From Microbulbifer mangrovi (GTDB taxonomy: Bacteria; Pseudomonadota; Gammaproteobacteria; Pseudomonadales; Cellvibrionaceae), in assembly GCF_002009015.1 (NCBI RefSeq), contig NZ_LZDE01000334.1:1-51762 (forward strand): a DNA stretch of 51,762 nt, given 5' to 3'. The notes below the pieces were generated by a model, which saw nothing but the letters and a program-made list of their open reading frames with translations, was not told the origin of the DNA and made no database searches. This document shows positions 27,481 to 38,493 of this stretch, in pieces. Positions within the stretch are counted from its first letter, which is position 1, and each line of letters starts with the position of its first letter. A program made the translations under genes and the position numbers.

Positions 27481-28896
27481 CTACTTGGGACCGATAAATA
27501 CCGTTTTGTGGCGATCCTCCAGCTCCGGGGCGTCCTTCGCCCGGATCACGATCACGATATCGTGCTTGGTTTCCTCAAGCTGTGCCTTGGGCACACTCAC
27601 CCGGATGGGCACGGAGTATATCTCGCCGGGCTTGATCTGCATGCCCCGCTGCATACGCAGCGAGTAATCATACCCGGGTTTACCCTCGATGCTGATCGAG
27701 AACTGGTGCGGCTTCTGGTCCATATTGTTGATCTTGACCGTATAGACATTCTGCACCATGCCTTGGGAAACCCGGTACATCCGCGCACCGCGGTCTCGCA
27801 GTACCTCGGCGGATACCGGTGAACGCGTCATCACCGCATAGGCGAATAGACCAAACATCAACAGCAAAATCAGCGCGTAACCGAACAGACGTGGCCGCGC
27901 GAACTGCGTTTTGCCGGTTTCCAGCTCGTCTTCGGAAGTGAAGCGAATCAGGCCCCGCGGATACTCCATTTTGTCCATGACGCTGTTGCAGGCATCAACA
28001 CACAGACCGCAGTTGATGCACTCGTACTGCATGCCATCGCGGATATCGATATCCACCGGGCACACCTGGACACACCAGTAGCAGTCGATGCAATCGCCCA
28101 TACCCTGGGCCTTGTAATCGATATTCTTCTTGCGCGGCCCACGCGCCTCGCCGCGCCGTGCATCGTAGTACACCGCGAGGGTGTCCTTGTCATACATGAC
28201 CGACTGGAAACGCGCGTAGGGGCACATGTACTTGCACACCTGTTCGCGCAGAAAGCCCGCATTCATATAGGTGGCGAAAGTAAAAAATGCCACCCAGAAA
28301 GCGCCCTGGGGATGGGCCTTGAAGGTCGCGAGATCCACCACCAGGTCGCGGATCCCGTAAAAGTACCCAACAAAGGCAAGGGCCGTGGCCAGGGAAATCA
28401 GCAGCCAGATAGTGTGTGTGCCGCCTTTGCGCAGCACCTTTTCCACTCCCCAGGGAGCAGCATCCAGCTTCATGCGCTTGCTGCGGTCACCCTCGCAGAC
28501 CCGCTCAGCCCAGATAAACATCAGGGTCCACACGGTTTGCGGACAGGTGAAACCGCACCACACCCGGCCGAGCCAGGTAGTCACCGCAAACAGAGCAAAG
28601 GCCGCGATGATCAGCAACCAGCCAAGCAGGAATCCGTCCTGGGGACCGAATGTCATCCAGAGAATATGGAACTGGCGCGCGGGAAGATCGAAATGAACCG
28701 CCTGGTGCCCATCGATATTGAGCCAGGGGATAAAGAAGAAGGCCAACAACAGCGGCAGGCCGGTGTACTTACGAATACGGGTATAAACGCCACGGATGTG
28801 ACGGATATAAACTTTGTCGTCGGATTCGTAGAGCATGCGATAGCGGACTTCGCCATCACCTTCCTGCTCTTCGCGGGTGGGTATTCTATCGCTCAC
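27481..28896 (-). CDS. ccoG: cbb3 oxidase accessory Fe-S protein CcoG
   Basis: A 471-residue membrane protein (FixG/RdxA family) that reduces copper for cbb3 assembly. Membrane helices lie in the N-terminal half, with the NapH-like motifs CGFTCPQTVW and CKYMCPYARFQ. Two [4Fe-4S] cluster motifs follow in CIDCYWCVQVCPVDI and CINCGLCVDACN, then another helix and a periplasmic Ig-like C-terminal domain. GTG start with AGAGG close upstream. It follows the ccoP gene after about 160 bases and opens the assembly set ccoG-H-I-S. Confidence 0.95.
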   Translation of the reverse strand: MSDRIPTREEQEGDGEVRYRMLYESDDKVYIRHIRGVYTRIRKYTGLPLLLAFFFIPWLNIDGHQAVHFDLPARQFHILWMTFGPQDGFLLGWLLIIAAFALFAVTTWLGRVWCGFTCPQTVWTLMFIWAERVCEGDRSKRMKLDAAPWGVEKVLRKGGTHTIWLLISLATALAFVGYFYGIRDLVVDLATFKAHPQGAFWVAFFTFATYMNAGFLREQVCKYMCPYARFQSVMYDKDTLAVYYDARRGEARGPRKKNIDYKAQGMGDCIDCYWCVQVCPVDIDIRDGMQYECINCGLCVDACNSVMDKMEYPRGLIRFTSEDELETGKTQFARPRLFGYALILLLMFGLFAYAVMTRSPVSAEVLRDRGARMYRVSQGMVQNVYTVKINNMDQKPHQFSISIEGKPGYDYSLRMQRGMQIKPGEIYSVPIRVSVPKAQLEETKHDIVIVIRAKDAPELEDRHKTVFIGPK

Positions 28897-28999
28897 AAAA
28901 CCTCTCTTCCCGAAAAAGACTGGATCGGGTCACGACTGCAATGACTTACGACATGCAATGAGGCTTGTTTTTCTTCCCTGCGTGCCCTTCCAGCGATCT

Positions 29000-29024
29000 G
29001 GGCGGCGGCGCGATGCCACCGCCC
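29000..29024 (-). terminator. GC-rich hairpin downstream of ccoP
   Basis: Minus strand GGGCGGTGGC-ATCGC-GCCGCCGCCC is a ten-pair stem with a five-base loop, 34-58 bases after the ccoP stop. No T-tract follows, so it may be a weak terminator or a 3' stabiliser protecting ccoNOQP mRNA rather than a full stop. Confidence 0.4.
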
Positions 29025-29057
29025 TTTCCTTGATTCAGCGTTTAAACGTCCGCTGAT

Positions 29058-29966
29058 TTACTGCTGAACGTCTTCCTGGCGAGACAGACTGTAGACATAG
29101 GCTGCGACCAGACGAATCTTGTCTTCACGCAGTTTGTCTTTCTGGGCCGGCATATGATTACTGCGGCCACCGCGAATGGTGTGCTGGATCTCTTCGCGGC
29201 TACCACCGTAGAGCCAGATGTCATCGGTCAGGTTCGGTGCACCCAGCGCCATATTGCCCTTGCCATCTACGCCGTGACAGGCCATGCACACGGTACCGAA
29301 TACCTGCTTGCCCTGCTCCGCCATCGCAGCGTCGTGCTCGAGACCATTCATGGCCAGCACGTATTCAGCGGCGTTTTTCACACCGTCTTCACCGATGATC
29401 GGGCCCTGGGCAGGCATCATGCCCTGACGACCGTTGTGCAGGGTCTCCAGGATTTTCTCCGGAGTACCGCCGTACAGCCAGTCGCTGTCTGTCAGGTTCG
29501 GGAAGCCGTAGTTACCGCCGCCGTCAGCGCCGTGACACACAGAGCAGTTGTTGGCGAAGATCCGCGCACCCATTTTGAGCGCTTCGCGGCTTTCGGCAAT
29601 CTTCTCGATCGGCATATCCACGTACTGGCCGAAAGTTTCCTTGAATTCCGCCTGCGCCTTGGCCTGATCGGCTTTCAGCGCGCCCACGGAAGTCCAGCCA
29701 CCAATTCCCTTGAAGTTGCCCATACCCGGGTAAATAACCAGATAAATGGCAGAGAACACCAGCGTGAGAACGAACAACAGGAACCACCATTTCGGCAGCG
29801 GGTTATCGTACTCTTCAATGCCATCGTAAATATGGCCCGTGGTGCGGTTTTCCGGATCGTCCTGATCGTCCACCGCCACTTTGCGGTTAGCGAAAAGAAC
29901 CCAAGTTACCAATCCTAGATTGGCGAGGGTGAGCACAATTACCCAAACACTCCAAAATGTACTCAT
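29058..29966 (-). CDS. ccoP: cbb3 cytochrome oxidase dihaem subunit CcoP
   Basis: A 302-residue membrane-anchored dihaem cytochrome c that passes electrons to CcoN. Two N-terminal membrane helices (about 3-25 and 60-80) are followed by two haem c domains with CSVCH at 141-145 and CMACH at 227-231; Met ligands are likely in the GMMPAQ and HMPAQ segments. Length and two-helix anchor are those of the longer CcoP type. Its ATG overlaps the ccoQ stop as ATGA, so translation is coupled. Confidence 0.97.
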   Translation of the reverse strand: MSTFWSVWVIVLTLANLGLVTWVLFANRKVAVDDQDDPENRTTGHIYDGIEEYDNPLPKWWFLLFVLTLVFSAIYLVIYPGMGNFKGIGGWTSVGALKADQAKAQAEFKETFGQYVDMPIEKIAESREALKMGARIFANNCSVCHGADGGGNYGFPNLTDSDWLYGGTPEKILETLHNGRQGMMPAQGPIIGEDGVKNAAEYVLAMNGLEHDAAMAEQGKQVFGTVCMACHGVDGKGNMALGAPNLTDDIWLYGGSREEIQHTIRGGRSNHMPAQKDKLREDKIRLVAAYVYSLSRQEDVQQ

Positions 29967-30187
29967 TTGTCCTGCCCCTGTTCCTGTTTCTCACCGGCAT
30001 CTTCACCGGTACTGGTTTCGCTCTTGCGAGCGGCCTTGTCAGAAGTTTCTTGCTCGTCAGCAAACGGTAATTTGGCGTCTTCTTCAAAGCGCTTTTTGCG
30101 CTTCGGGGAAAAGGCCCACCAGCAAATCCCGAGAAATGCCAGCGAACCCAGTACGACGCCTATCTGCCGCAGAATATCGATATCCAC
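29963..30187 (-). CDS. ccoQ: cbb3 oxidase small subunit CcoQ
   Basis: A 74-residue protein with one membrane helix (VVLGSLAFLGICWWAF) followed by a charged cytoplasmic tail beginning SPKRKKRFEEDAKLPFADE, the standard CcoQ/FixQ pattern. It stabilises the complex. GTG start with GAGG six bases upstream. It lies 12 bases after ccoO and overlaps ccoP. Confidence 0.93.
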   Translation of the reverse strand: MDIDILRQIGVVLGSLAFLGICWWAFSPKRKKRFEEDAKLPFADEQETSDKAARKSETSTGEDAGEKQEQGQDK

Positions 30188-30199
30188 CGATGACCTCGC

Positions 30200-30817
30200 T
30201 TAGCGCTTCTGTTGCACCAGGGTACCCAGCTGCTGCAGGTAAGCTACCAGTGCATCGATTTCGGTAACCCGACCACCAACAAACGGCTTGCTGGCATTCG
30301 CGATATCTTCATCGGTGTAAGGCACGCCCGCGACGCGCATGGCGCGCATCTTGGCTGCAGTGTGTTCACCAGTGATGACGTTGTCGAACAGCCACGGATA
30401 GGACGGCATGATCGACTCGGGCACTACATTGCGCGGATCGTACAGGTGCGCACGGTGCCATTCGTCAGAGTAACGGCCACCTACACGCGCCAGATCAGGC
30501 CCGGTGCGCTTGGAGCCCCACAGGAACGGGTGCTCGTAGACGTGTTCCTGTGCCATGGAGTAATGGCCGTAACGCTCAACCTCAGCGCGCAGCGGACGGA
30601 CCATCTGGGTGTGGCAAACGTGGCAGCCTTCGCGGATATAAATATCGCGGCCTTCCAGTTCAACCGGGCCCAGTGGCTTGAGGCCGGCGATGGGTTCGTG
30701 GTTATTGGTGGTAAAGAACTGGGGAACAATTTCCACCAGGGCGCCGAAGCTGATCGCCACAACGATCAGCACCATCATCAGACCGATGTTCTTTTCTACG
30801 ATGTCATGATTCTTCAC
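30200..30817 (-). CDS. ccoO: cbb3 oxidase monohaem subunit CcoO
   Basis: A 205-residue membrane-anchored cytochrome c. One N-terminal helix ([18 protein letters not shown]), then the haem motif CHVCH at 65-69 and axial Met M137 in [12 protein letters not shown] start behind GGGGA. It follows ccoN by 12 bases in the operon ccoNOQP. Confidence 0.97.
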   Translation of the reverse strand: MKNHDIVEKNIGLMMVLIVVAISFGALVEIVPQFFTTNNHEPIAGLKPLGPVELEGRDIYIREGCHVCHTQMVRPLRAEVERYGHYSMAQEHVYEHPFLWGSKRTGPDLARVGGRYSDEWHRAHLYDPRNVVPESIMPSYPWLFDNVITGEHTAAKMRAMRVAGVPYTDEDIANASKPFVGGRVTEIDALVAYLQQLGTLVQQKR

Positions 30818-30829
30818 GATCGATTCCCC

Positions 30830-32290
30830 TTAAACGTTCTTCGCAACCGGCAGGTTTTCGTCGTGACGCACTTCGCCTTCCCGCGGCGCATCGGTGATGG
30901 TGCGGAATACGTTGTAAGCCATCAGGAACATGCCTGTCAGGAAGAAGGCGCCGCCCAACCAGCGAACGATGTAGCCCGGGTGACTGGCAATCACGCTTTC
31001 CACAAAACTGTAGGTCAGGGTGCCGTCGGCGTTAAATGCGCGCCACATCAGGCCCTGGGTAATACCGTTCACCCACATGGCGGCGATGTACAGCACAGTA
31101 CCTACGGTAGCCAGCCAGAAGTGTGCATTGATCAGCTTCACGCTGAACATTTCCTTGCGATTCCACAATACCGGTACCAGGTGGTACAGCGCACCGATGG
31201 AGATCATTGCCACCCAGCCGAGGGCGCCCGAGTGCACGTGTCCAACAGTCCAGTCGGTGTTGTGCGACAGCGCGTTTACGGTCTTGATGGACATCATCGG
31301 GCCTTCGAAGGTGGACATACCATAGAAGGACAGGGAGACCACCAGGAATCGCAGGGTCGGGTCGGTGCGCAGTTTGTGCCAGGCACCGGACAGGGTCATG
31401 ATGCCGTTGATCATGCCGCCCCAGGAAGGCGCCAGCAGGATCACGGACATGATCATCGCCAGGCTCTGGGTCCAGTCAGGCAGTGCGGAGTAATGCAGGT
31501 GGTGACCACCGGCCCATACATAGATGGAGATCAATGCCCAGAAGTGCACGATGGACAGCTGGTAGGAATATACCGGGCGACCAGCCTGCTTGGGCACGAA
31601 GTAGTACATGATGCCGAGGAAAGCTGCCGTCAGGAAGAAGCCTACCGCGTTGTGGCCGTACCACCACTGGATCATTGCATCGGTGGTACCGGCGAACAGG
31701 GAGTATGACTTCCATGCACTGACCGGCACCTCCAGGTTGTTGACGATATGCAGCGCGGCAATGGTGATGATGTATGCACCAAAGAACCAGTTAGCTACAT
31801 AGATGTGGGAGGTGCGACGCTTGACGATGGTGCCAAAGAACACAATCGCATAGGCCACCCACACCAGCGCGATCAGGATATCCAGCGGCCATTCCAGCTC
31901 TGCATATTCTTTCGCGGAGGTAAGACCCATTGGCAGGGTAATCGCGGCGCCAACAATAACGACCTGCCATCCCCAGAAAGTAAACGGGATCAACCAACCG
32001 CCCCAGAGGCGCGTCTGACAGGTGCGCTGCACGACATAGTAGGAAGTCGCAAACAGCACACTGCCTCCAAACGCGAAAATCACCGCGTTGGTGTGCAGGG
32101 GTCGCAGGCGACCGAAGTGCGTGAAGGGCTGCCAAAGGTCATTCAGCGCCGGCCATGCCAGCTGTGCGGCGATGAGAACGCCGACGCCCATACCAACGAT
32201 ACCCCAGACCACCGACATGATGGTGAACTGGCGCACGATGTTGTAGTCATAGTCCGGCAACTTGCCGGCCTCTGCCACCGTTGTGCTCAT
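30830..32290 (-). CDS. ccoN: cbb3 oxidase catalytic subunit CcoN
   Basis: A 486-residue haem-copper oxidase subunit with about 12 helices that reduces O2 to water and pumps protons, with high oxygen affinity suited to microaerobic growth. Haem and copper ligands are visible as H66 ([10 protein letters not shown]), H213 ([10 protein letters not shown]), H263-H264 (GGHHLHY) and H351/H353 (TVGHVHSG). The cross-linked Tyr is expected in the later helix, as in all C-type oxidases. ATG with GGAAG seven bases upstream. First gene of ccoNOQP, behind an FNR/ANR-type promoter at 32401-32442. Confidence 0.98.
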   Translation of the reverse strand: MSTTVAEAGKLPDYDYNIVRQFTIMSVVWGIVGMGVGVLIAAQLAWPALNDLWQPFTHFGRLRPLHTNAVIFAFGGSVLFATSYYVVQRTCQTRLWGGWLIPFTFWGWQVVIVGAAITLPMGLTSAKEYAELEWPLDILIALVWVAYAIVFFGTIVKRRTSHIYVANWFFGAYIITIAALHIVNNLEVPVSAWKSYSLFAGTTDAMIQWWYGHNAVGFFLTAAFLGIMYYFVPKQAGRPVYSYQLSIVHFWALISIYVWAGGHHLHYSALPDWTQSLAMIMSVILLAPSWGGMINGIMTLSGAWHKLRTDPTLRFLVVSLSFYGMSTFEGPMMSIKTVNALSHNTDWTVGHVHSGALGWVAMISIGALYHLVPVLWNRKEMFSVKLINAHFWLATVGTVLYIAAMWVNGITQGLMWRAFNADGTLTYSFVESVIASHPGYIVRWLGGAFFLTGMFLMAYNVFRTITDAPREGEVRHDENLPVAKNV

Positions 32291-32400
32291 TGTGTAACTT
32301 CCGTTGCTTTTTAAGATTCGTTTCCGTCAAGCGCGAGGGGTCCGCCAGCAAAATAGCGGCTATACCCTTCACGGTAGACCGGGCGGGTACAGAAACGACG

Positions 32401-32433
32401 ATTTAAACGCTTCAATCGCCGTTTCCGACTGAT

Positions 32434-32442
<9 letters not shown>
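32401..32442 (-). promoter_or_regulatory. FNR/ANR-type class II promoter of ccoNOQP
   Basis: On the minus strand TTGATCTAAATCAG (32442-32429) matches the FNR/ANR operator TTGAT-N4-ATCAA at nine of ten positions. The -10 candidate TTAAAT (32406-32401) lies exactly where a class II FNR promoter puts it if the operator is centred at -41.5, giving a start near 32394 and a leader of about 100 bases. The operator overlaps the argG stop codon. Confidence 0.72.
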
Positions 32443-33654
<1,212 letters not shown>

Positions 33655-34009
33655 TACTATCCTCTGTATAGTGGGCCCGCACACACGGGCTATACCGTCA
33701 CAACAGGTACACGATTGCCACACTGGACGCCGAGCACCTGTGAAAAGTCTTGGTCTGGGGAAATTTATTGTTGGATGTGTGCCCAGGAACTGCGGATAGG
33801 CCGCTTTTTTCGGGGCGCGATTGTAGCGCCTAGAAACGTCCACGACCAGCACCAGACGGCCAGTCCGGTATTTGCCTATAAAGCAAACAGCAGCCCCTGA
33901 TTACTTTATATTCAATCTGGTGATGGATGAGGCATTCACCGCAGTTTTCGCAATTTTTTGGCGCTTCGGGTAGCATCGGCGCCGCGATCAATCCGGGAGG
34001 AGATATTCG
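33655..34009. other. Divergent intergenic region, argG / pyrC
   Basis: 355 bases with no supported gene. It must carry the promoters of argG (minus) and pyrC (plus). I did not find a convincing paired -35/-10 or a clear ArgR or PurR palindrome by eye. The pyrC ribosome site GGGAGGAG lies at its right end. Confidence 0.4.
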
Positions 34010-35047
34010 GTGGACTCCAAGCAGCAAATTACCCTGCGCGCACCTGACGACTGGCACATTCATTTACGCGACGGCGCCGCGCTCGAGCGCACGGTTGGCG
34101 ACGCCGCGAAGCAGTTTCGGCGCGCCATCATCATGCCCAACCTGGTACCACCGGTAACCGACGCCGATGGCGCGCTCGCCTACCGGAAGCGTATCGAGGC
34201 AGCCATCCCCGAGGGCGGCAACTTTACCCCGCTGATGGTGATCTACCTGACGGACAACACGACTCCGGAAGTGGTGCAGCAAGCCCACGCCGCCGGCGTT
34301 GTCGCCGCCAAGCTTTATCCGGCGGGCGCCACCACCAACTCCGATTCCGGGGTTACCGATATCGCCAATATCTATCCGGCGCTGGAAGCCATGCAGTCCT
34401 GCGGTATGAAACTGCTGCTGCACGGAGAAGTGACAACTGCGGATATCGATATTTTTGACCGGGAACAGGTGTTTATCGATACCATCCTCGGCCCGGTGGT
34501 TGATGACTTCCCGAACCTCAAGATCGTGCTTGAGCACATCACAACGGCCAATGCGGCAGAATTTGTGGCCCAGGCTCGCGACGGCGTGGCAGCCACCATT
34601 ACCGCGCACCATCTGCTGTACAATCGCAACCATATGCTGGTGGGAGGCATCCGCCCCCACTATTACTGCCTGCCAATTCTGAAACGCGGCTACCATCAGA
34701 ATGCCCTGATCGAAGCCGCAACCAGTGGCAGCCCGAAGTTTTTCCTCGGCACCGATTCCGCACCGCACGCGCAGGGCAAGAAGGAAACCGCCTGTGGCTG
34801 CGCCGGTTGTTATACCGCGTTCAGTGCCATCGAGCTCTACGCCGAAGCCTTTGAGCAGGCGGGCAAGCTGGATCGCCTGGAAGCGTTTGCCAGCGAGTTT
34901 GGCCCGGACTTTTACGGTCTGCCGCGCAACTCGGATACCATCACCCTGGTGCGGGAACCATGGACCCTGCCTTCGGGCTTGCAGATGGGCTCTGAATCGC
35001 TGATCCCGCTGGCCGCGGGCGAGACCTTGAACTGGCGTCTCGCCTGA
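34010..35047 (+). CDS. pyrC: Dihydroorotase
   Basis: A 345-residue class II dihydroorotase catalysing reversible cyclisation of carbamoyl-aspartate in pyrimidine synthesis. Binuclear zinc-site residues match E. coli PyrC: H16 and H18 (DWHIHLRD), carboxylated K101 ([14 protein letters not shown]), H138 (LLHGE), H176 (LEHITT) and D249 (GTDSAPH). Start is GTG, with GGGAGGAG seven bases upstream. It is followed by rnt about 80 bases later, a common pair. Confidence 0.97.
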   Translation: MDSKQQITLRAPDDWHIHLRDGAALERTVGDAAKQFRRAIIMPNLVPPVTDADGALAYRKRIEAAIPEGGNFTPLMVIYLTDNTTPEVVQQAHAAGVVAAKLYPAGATTNSDSGVTDIANIYPALEAMQSCGMKLLLHGEVTTADIDIFDREQVFIDTILGPVVDDFPNLKIVLEHITTANAAEFVAQARDGVAATITAHHLLYNRNHMLVGGIRPHYYCLPILKRGYHQNALIEAATSGSPKFFLGTDSAPHAQGKKETACGCAGCYTAFSAIELYAEAFEQAGKLDRLEAFASEFGPDFYGLPRNSDTITLVREPWTLPSGLQMGSESLIPLAAGETLNWRLA

Positions 35048-35127
35048 CGGCGCCACAGAAAAGCCTCGATTACCGCTCACGAAGCAGCCACCGATACCCA
35101 ATAGATACCCAGACACCAGGATTTTCA

Positions 35128-35826
35128 GTGACCCCAGCAGAAGCCCCCACCGGCCCCAAAAGTCCTCTGGCGCAGCGATTCCGCGGCTTTCTCCCCGTGG
35201 TCCTGGATCTCGAGACAGCGGGCTTCAACGCCCGCACGGATGCCCTTCTGGAGGTGTCGGCCGTCATCCTCAACATGGACGATGAGGGAACCCTGTTTGC
35301 CGAAGAAACCCACAGCTTCCATATCGAGCCCTTTGAGGGCGCGAATATCGAGCAATCTGCCCTGGATTTCATCGGTGTCGATCTCGAATCACCGGATCGC
35401 GATGCCTGGCCCGAAGAGATTGCTTTGCCAGAACTGTTCCGCAAGATCCGGCGCGCAATCAAGGCCCACAGCTGCACCCGCGCGATCATGGTGGCGCATA
35501 ACGCCCATTTCGACCTCGGCTTTATCAATGCCGCAGTGGAACGCTGCGGACTGAAGCGCAACCCCTTCCACCCCTTCTCCTGCATGGACACCGCAACCCT
35601 GGCGGGCCTCGCCTACGGCCAGACTGTGCTGGCCAAAGCCTGCCAGACTGCCGGTGTCGAGTTCGACAACAACAGCGCGCACTCCGCAGAATACGATGCG
35701 GAAAAGACCGCAGAGCTGTTCTGCGGCATCGTTAACCGCTGGCGGGACATGGGCGGCTGGCCCCTGAGCGCCCCGACCGCCGAGGATGGCGATGTCTCTG
35801 CGGACAGTGAATCTTCCACGAGCTGA
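35128..35826 (+). CDS. rnt: Ribonuclease T
   Basis: A 232-residue DEDDh-type 3'-5' exoribonuclease that trims tRNA and other stable RNA 3' ends. Catalytic residues are D27 and E29 ([10 protein letters not shown]), D129 ([10 protein letters not shown]), H185 and D190 ([10 protein letters not shown]), with the same spacing as E. coli RNase T plus four. GTG start after CAGGA. The C-terminal 20 residues are an acidic extension. Confidence 0.96.
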   Translation: MTPAEAPTGPKSPLAQRFRGFLPVVLDLETAGFNARTDALLEVSAVILNMDDEGTLFAEETHSFHIEPFEGANIEQSALDFIGVDLESPDRDAWPEEIALPELFRKIRRAIKAHSCTRAIMVAHNAHFDLGFINAAVERCGLKRNPFHPFSCMDTATLAGLAYGQTVLAKACQTAGVEFDNNSAHSAEYDAEKTAELFCGIVNRWRDMGGWPLSAPTAEDGDVSADSESSTS

Positions 35827-35833
35827 ACGCTAC

Positions 35834-35853
35834 GCCCGACAATCGCGTCGGGC
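35834..35853 (+). terminator. Weak hairpin after rnt
   Basis: GCCCGAC-AATCGC-GTCGGGC forms a seven-pair stem just after the rnt stop. There is no T-tract, so termination would be rho-assisted or weak. Confidence 0.35.
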
Positions 35854-35986
35854 CTCCCGGCAACCTCCACCGGTAAACTTTTCCCCAAACACCTCGCCAC
35901 GGCTTCCTACTACCTAGGTCGCATACCCACCATATTTCCGCCCCGCTAGGCTGGGGCCAGTTCCGACAAGAATAACGGTGAGAGCG

Positions 35987-36976
35987 ATGAACAAGATAAA
36001 ACTGCGCAAACTCCTGGGCGCCAGTCTCGGGTTAGCGGGGGCTGCCTGCCTGTCTCTCGGTGCCAGCATGTCCCACGCGGGCAGCTGGCAACAAAATGTC
36101 ACTATCGGCGGCTTCAACAAGGTACATATCTATACCCCGGACAGTGTCTCGCCGATTGGCGACGGCAAGTCCCTGCTGGTGGTACTGCACGGCTGTACCC
36201 AGTCCATCGATACCTATCTGACTGCCAATCTGGAAAGCGCTGCGGAAGAATACGGCATGGTCGTCGCAGTGCCCGATGCCATGAACAAGGCCGGATACGG
36301 CTGCTGGTCATACTGGGAAGGCGACAGGTCCCGCTCTGCCGGGGACTACAAAAACCTGGTTGATCTCGCAAATGCCATGAGCCGGGACAGTGAACGCAAC
36401 ATCGACCCGGCCCAGGTTTACATCGCCGGGCTCTCCTCCGGCGCGGTATTTGCCAATACCACGGCGTGTATCGCTCCAGACGTATTCGCCGGCATGGGGA
36501 TCAGCGCCGGACCGAGTATCGGCACCAGCGCCAGCGGCGCTATCCGCAATTGTGAGGCCGCAGATGTGGTCAGCCGCTGCAACACCTATGCAGGCAGCCA
36601 TTCCAGCCACTTTGAAACCCAGATCGCCTCCATTGCCCACGGTACCGACGACACCATCGTCGACGATTGCTACAACACCCAGAACGCGGAAGGTATGGCG
36701 GGCGTGTACGGTGTAGCGGAGGCGCCCGCAAGCAACACCTATTCACAAGGAGACAGCAACGCTAAGGAGATCCTCTGGCAAGGCGGAAGAGTCTCCATGC
36801 TGTGGATGAATGGTGTGGATCACTCCTGGTCCGGTGGCAACGGTGCCAGTGGTAGCTATATCAACAGCACCGGGATCAACTACGCCAAATACCTGGGCCA
36901 GTACTTCATCAAACACAACAAACGCGTCGACCGCACTGGCGGGAAGGCACTCAGCGACAGCGCCTCACGCCCTTGA
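35987..36976 (+). CDS. Secreted PHB-depolymerase-family esterase
   Basis: A 329-residue alpha/beta-hydrolase of the LpqC/PHB-depolymerase family (carbohydrate esterase family 1-like). A signal peptide with KIKLRKLLG, a hydrophobic core and cleavage near MSHAG directs it outside the cytoplasm. The oxyanion motif is VVLHGCTQS, the nucleophile Ser lies in GLSSGA, and the catalytic His is likely in NGVDHSWSGG. Several Cys may form disulfides. Substrate may be short-chain polyhydroxyalkanoate, feruloyl or acetyl-xylan esters; no carbohydrate-binding domain is fused. ATG 35987 after GGTGAG is preferred to a GTG three codons upstream. Confidence 0.88.
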   Translation: MNKIKLRKLLGASLGLAGAACLSLGASMSHAGSWQQNVTIGGFNKVHIYTPDSVSPIGDGKSLLVVLHGCTQSIDTYLTANLESAAEEYGMVVAVPDAMNKAGYGCWSYWEGDRSRSAGDYKNLVDLANAMSRDSERNIDPAQVYIAGLSSGAVFANTTACIAPDVFAGMGISAGPSIGTSASGAIRNCEAADVVSRCNTYAGSHSSHFETQIASIAHGTDDTIVDDCYNTQNAEGMAGVYGVAEAPASNTYSQGDSNAKEILWQGGRVSMLWMNGVDHSWSGGNGASGSYINSTGINYAKYLGQYFIKHNKRVDRTGGKALSDSASRP

Positions 36977-37136
36977 TAACGTCGATAACAGCTTGAATTT
37001 TCACGCTTTTTCGCGGTTTCGCTCGCTCCCCGGCAGGGCACTGTCGGGGCCATCAGGGCCACCAGCGGGTTAATGGGTGATTTTTTGCACAAATTGCGGT
37101 AATATCTACCGTTCATACATAAAAGTGGACAGAACT

Positions 37137-37334
37137 GTGGCTAAAAAAGCATCCAGCGCAAGCAAGCGCGGCAAGGAAACGGTTTCAACCGAGTCACGCG
37201 AAGCTATCGAATCCCAGGTTCAGGCCTTCCTCGCCAGTGGCGGCAAGATCGAACAGGTACCCAAAGGCGTCAGCGGCCAGACCAACACCTCCGGCCCCAA
37301 GCACATCACCCTGGGTAAAAAACCCCGCGCCTGA
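37137..37334 (+). CDS. Small conserved SutA-like protein
   Basis: A 65-residue basic protein starting GTG (VAKKASSASKRGK by frame), with a conserved-looking core IESQVQAFLASGGKIEQVP and the end GPKHITLGKKPRA. The FLxxGGKI pattern resembles the C-terminal part of the Pseudomonas RNA-polymerase-associated regulator SutA, but the acidic N-terminal region of SutA is missing, so function is not assigned. An upstream GTG at 37077 in the same frame would add 20 residues that look untranslated. It is followed by a strong terminator. The ribosome site is weak. Confidence 0.6.
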   Translation: MAKKASSASKRGKETVSTESREAIESQVQAFLASGGKIEQVPKGVSGQTNTSGPKHITLGKKPRA

Positions 37335-37425
37335 GAGTCTTCTTCGCCCGCCGAAGCACCAGCCATTCGGTAAATCTCCCGTGGCAGCACTGGCGCAACA
37401 TACTTGGCGCCGCTCTCTGAATCGG

Positions 37426-37468
37426 CAGGCACAAAAAAGGCGGGTAGAACCCGCCTTTTTTGTGCCTG
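37426..37468. terminator. Long bidirectional terminator, small gene / secF
   Basis: A very long stem: CAGGCACAAAAAAGGCGGGT, loop AGAA, then the exact complement ending in GTGCCTG. The A and T runs inside the stem make it active on both strands. It separates the plus-strand small gene from the minus-strand secF stop at 37482. Confidence 0.92.
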
Positions 37469-37481
37469 AAGAACTCTCGCC

Positions 37482-38483
37482 TCAGGGCATTTCGTCCAGC
37501 TCCGCACCCTCTTTCACCGGTGGCATCAGGTCTTCCTTGGTGGTGTTCATGGCCATCAGGATGTTGGCTGCCACGTACACGGAAGAGAAGGTACCAATGA
37601 TCACACCCACGATCAGCGCCAGTGAGAAGTTGTGGATCAGCTCCCCGCCGAAGAACTGCAGTGCCCACAGCACCAGCAAGGTGGTGAAGGAGGTCATGAA
37701 CGTCCGGCTCAGGGTCTGGCTCATGGAGATGTTGATCACCTCCGCAGGCTCGGCCTGCCGCACCTTGCGGAAATTCTCCCGCACGCGGTCATATACCACG
37801 ATGGTGTCGTTGATCGAGTAACCGATCACCGCCAGTACCGCAGCCAGAACGGTGAGGTCAAAGTCCAGGCGAAGAATCGCAAAAAAGCCGAGTACGATGA
37901 TCACATCGTGAATCAGGGCCACTACCGCACCAACGGCGAATTTGTACTGGAAGCGCAACGCCACGTAAGCCATGACCACCGCAAGCGCGAACAGCATGCC
38001 GAGGCCACCATCATCACGCAGTTCTTCACCGATCTGCGGGCCGACCATTTCCACACGACGCAGTTCTATTTTGCCGTCTGTATGCTGACGCAGGGCGCCG
38101 ACGACCTTGTCACCGATGGAATTGGTCGCATCTGCATCCCGCGCATTTTGCTGGGCCTGCTGCTCGGCGACTTCCGGCGGCAGCTTGATCAGCAGTTCAC
38201 TATCGGAGCCGAACCGCACCACCGCGGCGCCTTCAAATCCGGCGTCGGTTAACTGGTTGCGGACATCTTCAATCTTGGGCGCATTTTCGTAACCCACCTC
38301 AATCTGGGTACCGCCAGTAAAATCCAGGCCCAGCTTCAAGCCATTGGTGGCCAGGGCCACAATGGAGGCAACCACCAGCAGCAGCGAGATCGCCGCGGCA
38401 AGTTTGCGCCAGCGCATGAAGTCGTACACGCGCTTGCCCATATATTCGGTGATCTTGCCGTTCTCTTCTTTGGTATTGCTCAT
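37482..38483 (-). CDS. secF: Protein translocase subunit SecF
   Basis: A 333-residue inner-membrane protein with six helices, using proton motive force with SecD to pull exported proteins through SecYEG. It has LGLDFTGGTQIEVGY after the first helix and the conserved helices containing YSINDTIVVYDRVREN and SRTFMTSFTTLL. AAGGGG six bases before the ATG at 38483 sets the start; an in-frame ATG 33 bases upstream lacks a site. It lies 10 bases after secD. Confidence 0.97.
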   Translation of the reverse strand: MSNTKEENGKITEYMGKRVYDFMRWRKLAAAISLLLVVASIVALATNGLKLGLDFTGGTQIEVGYENAPKIEDVRNQLTDAGFEGAAVVRFGSDSELLIKLPPEVAEQQAQQNARDADATNSIGDKVVGALRQHTDGKIELRRVEMVGPQIGEELRDDGGLGMLFALAVVMAYVALRFQYKFAVGAVVALIHDVIIVLGFFAILRLDFDLTVLAAVLAVIGYSINDTIVVYDRVRENFRKVRQAEPAEVINISMSQTLSRTFMTSFTTLLVLWALQFFGGELIHNFSLALIVGVIIGTFSSVYVAANILMAMNTTKEDLMPPVKEGAELDEMP

Positions 38484-38493
38484 CACCGTCCCC

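Noticed and set aside
34064-35116. A 350-codon minus-strand frame opposite pyrC
   Set aside because: pyrC carries every zinc ligand on the plus strand; the antisense frame has no recognisable domain.
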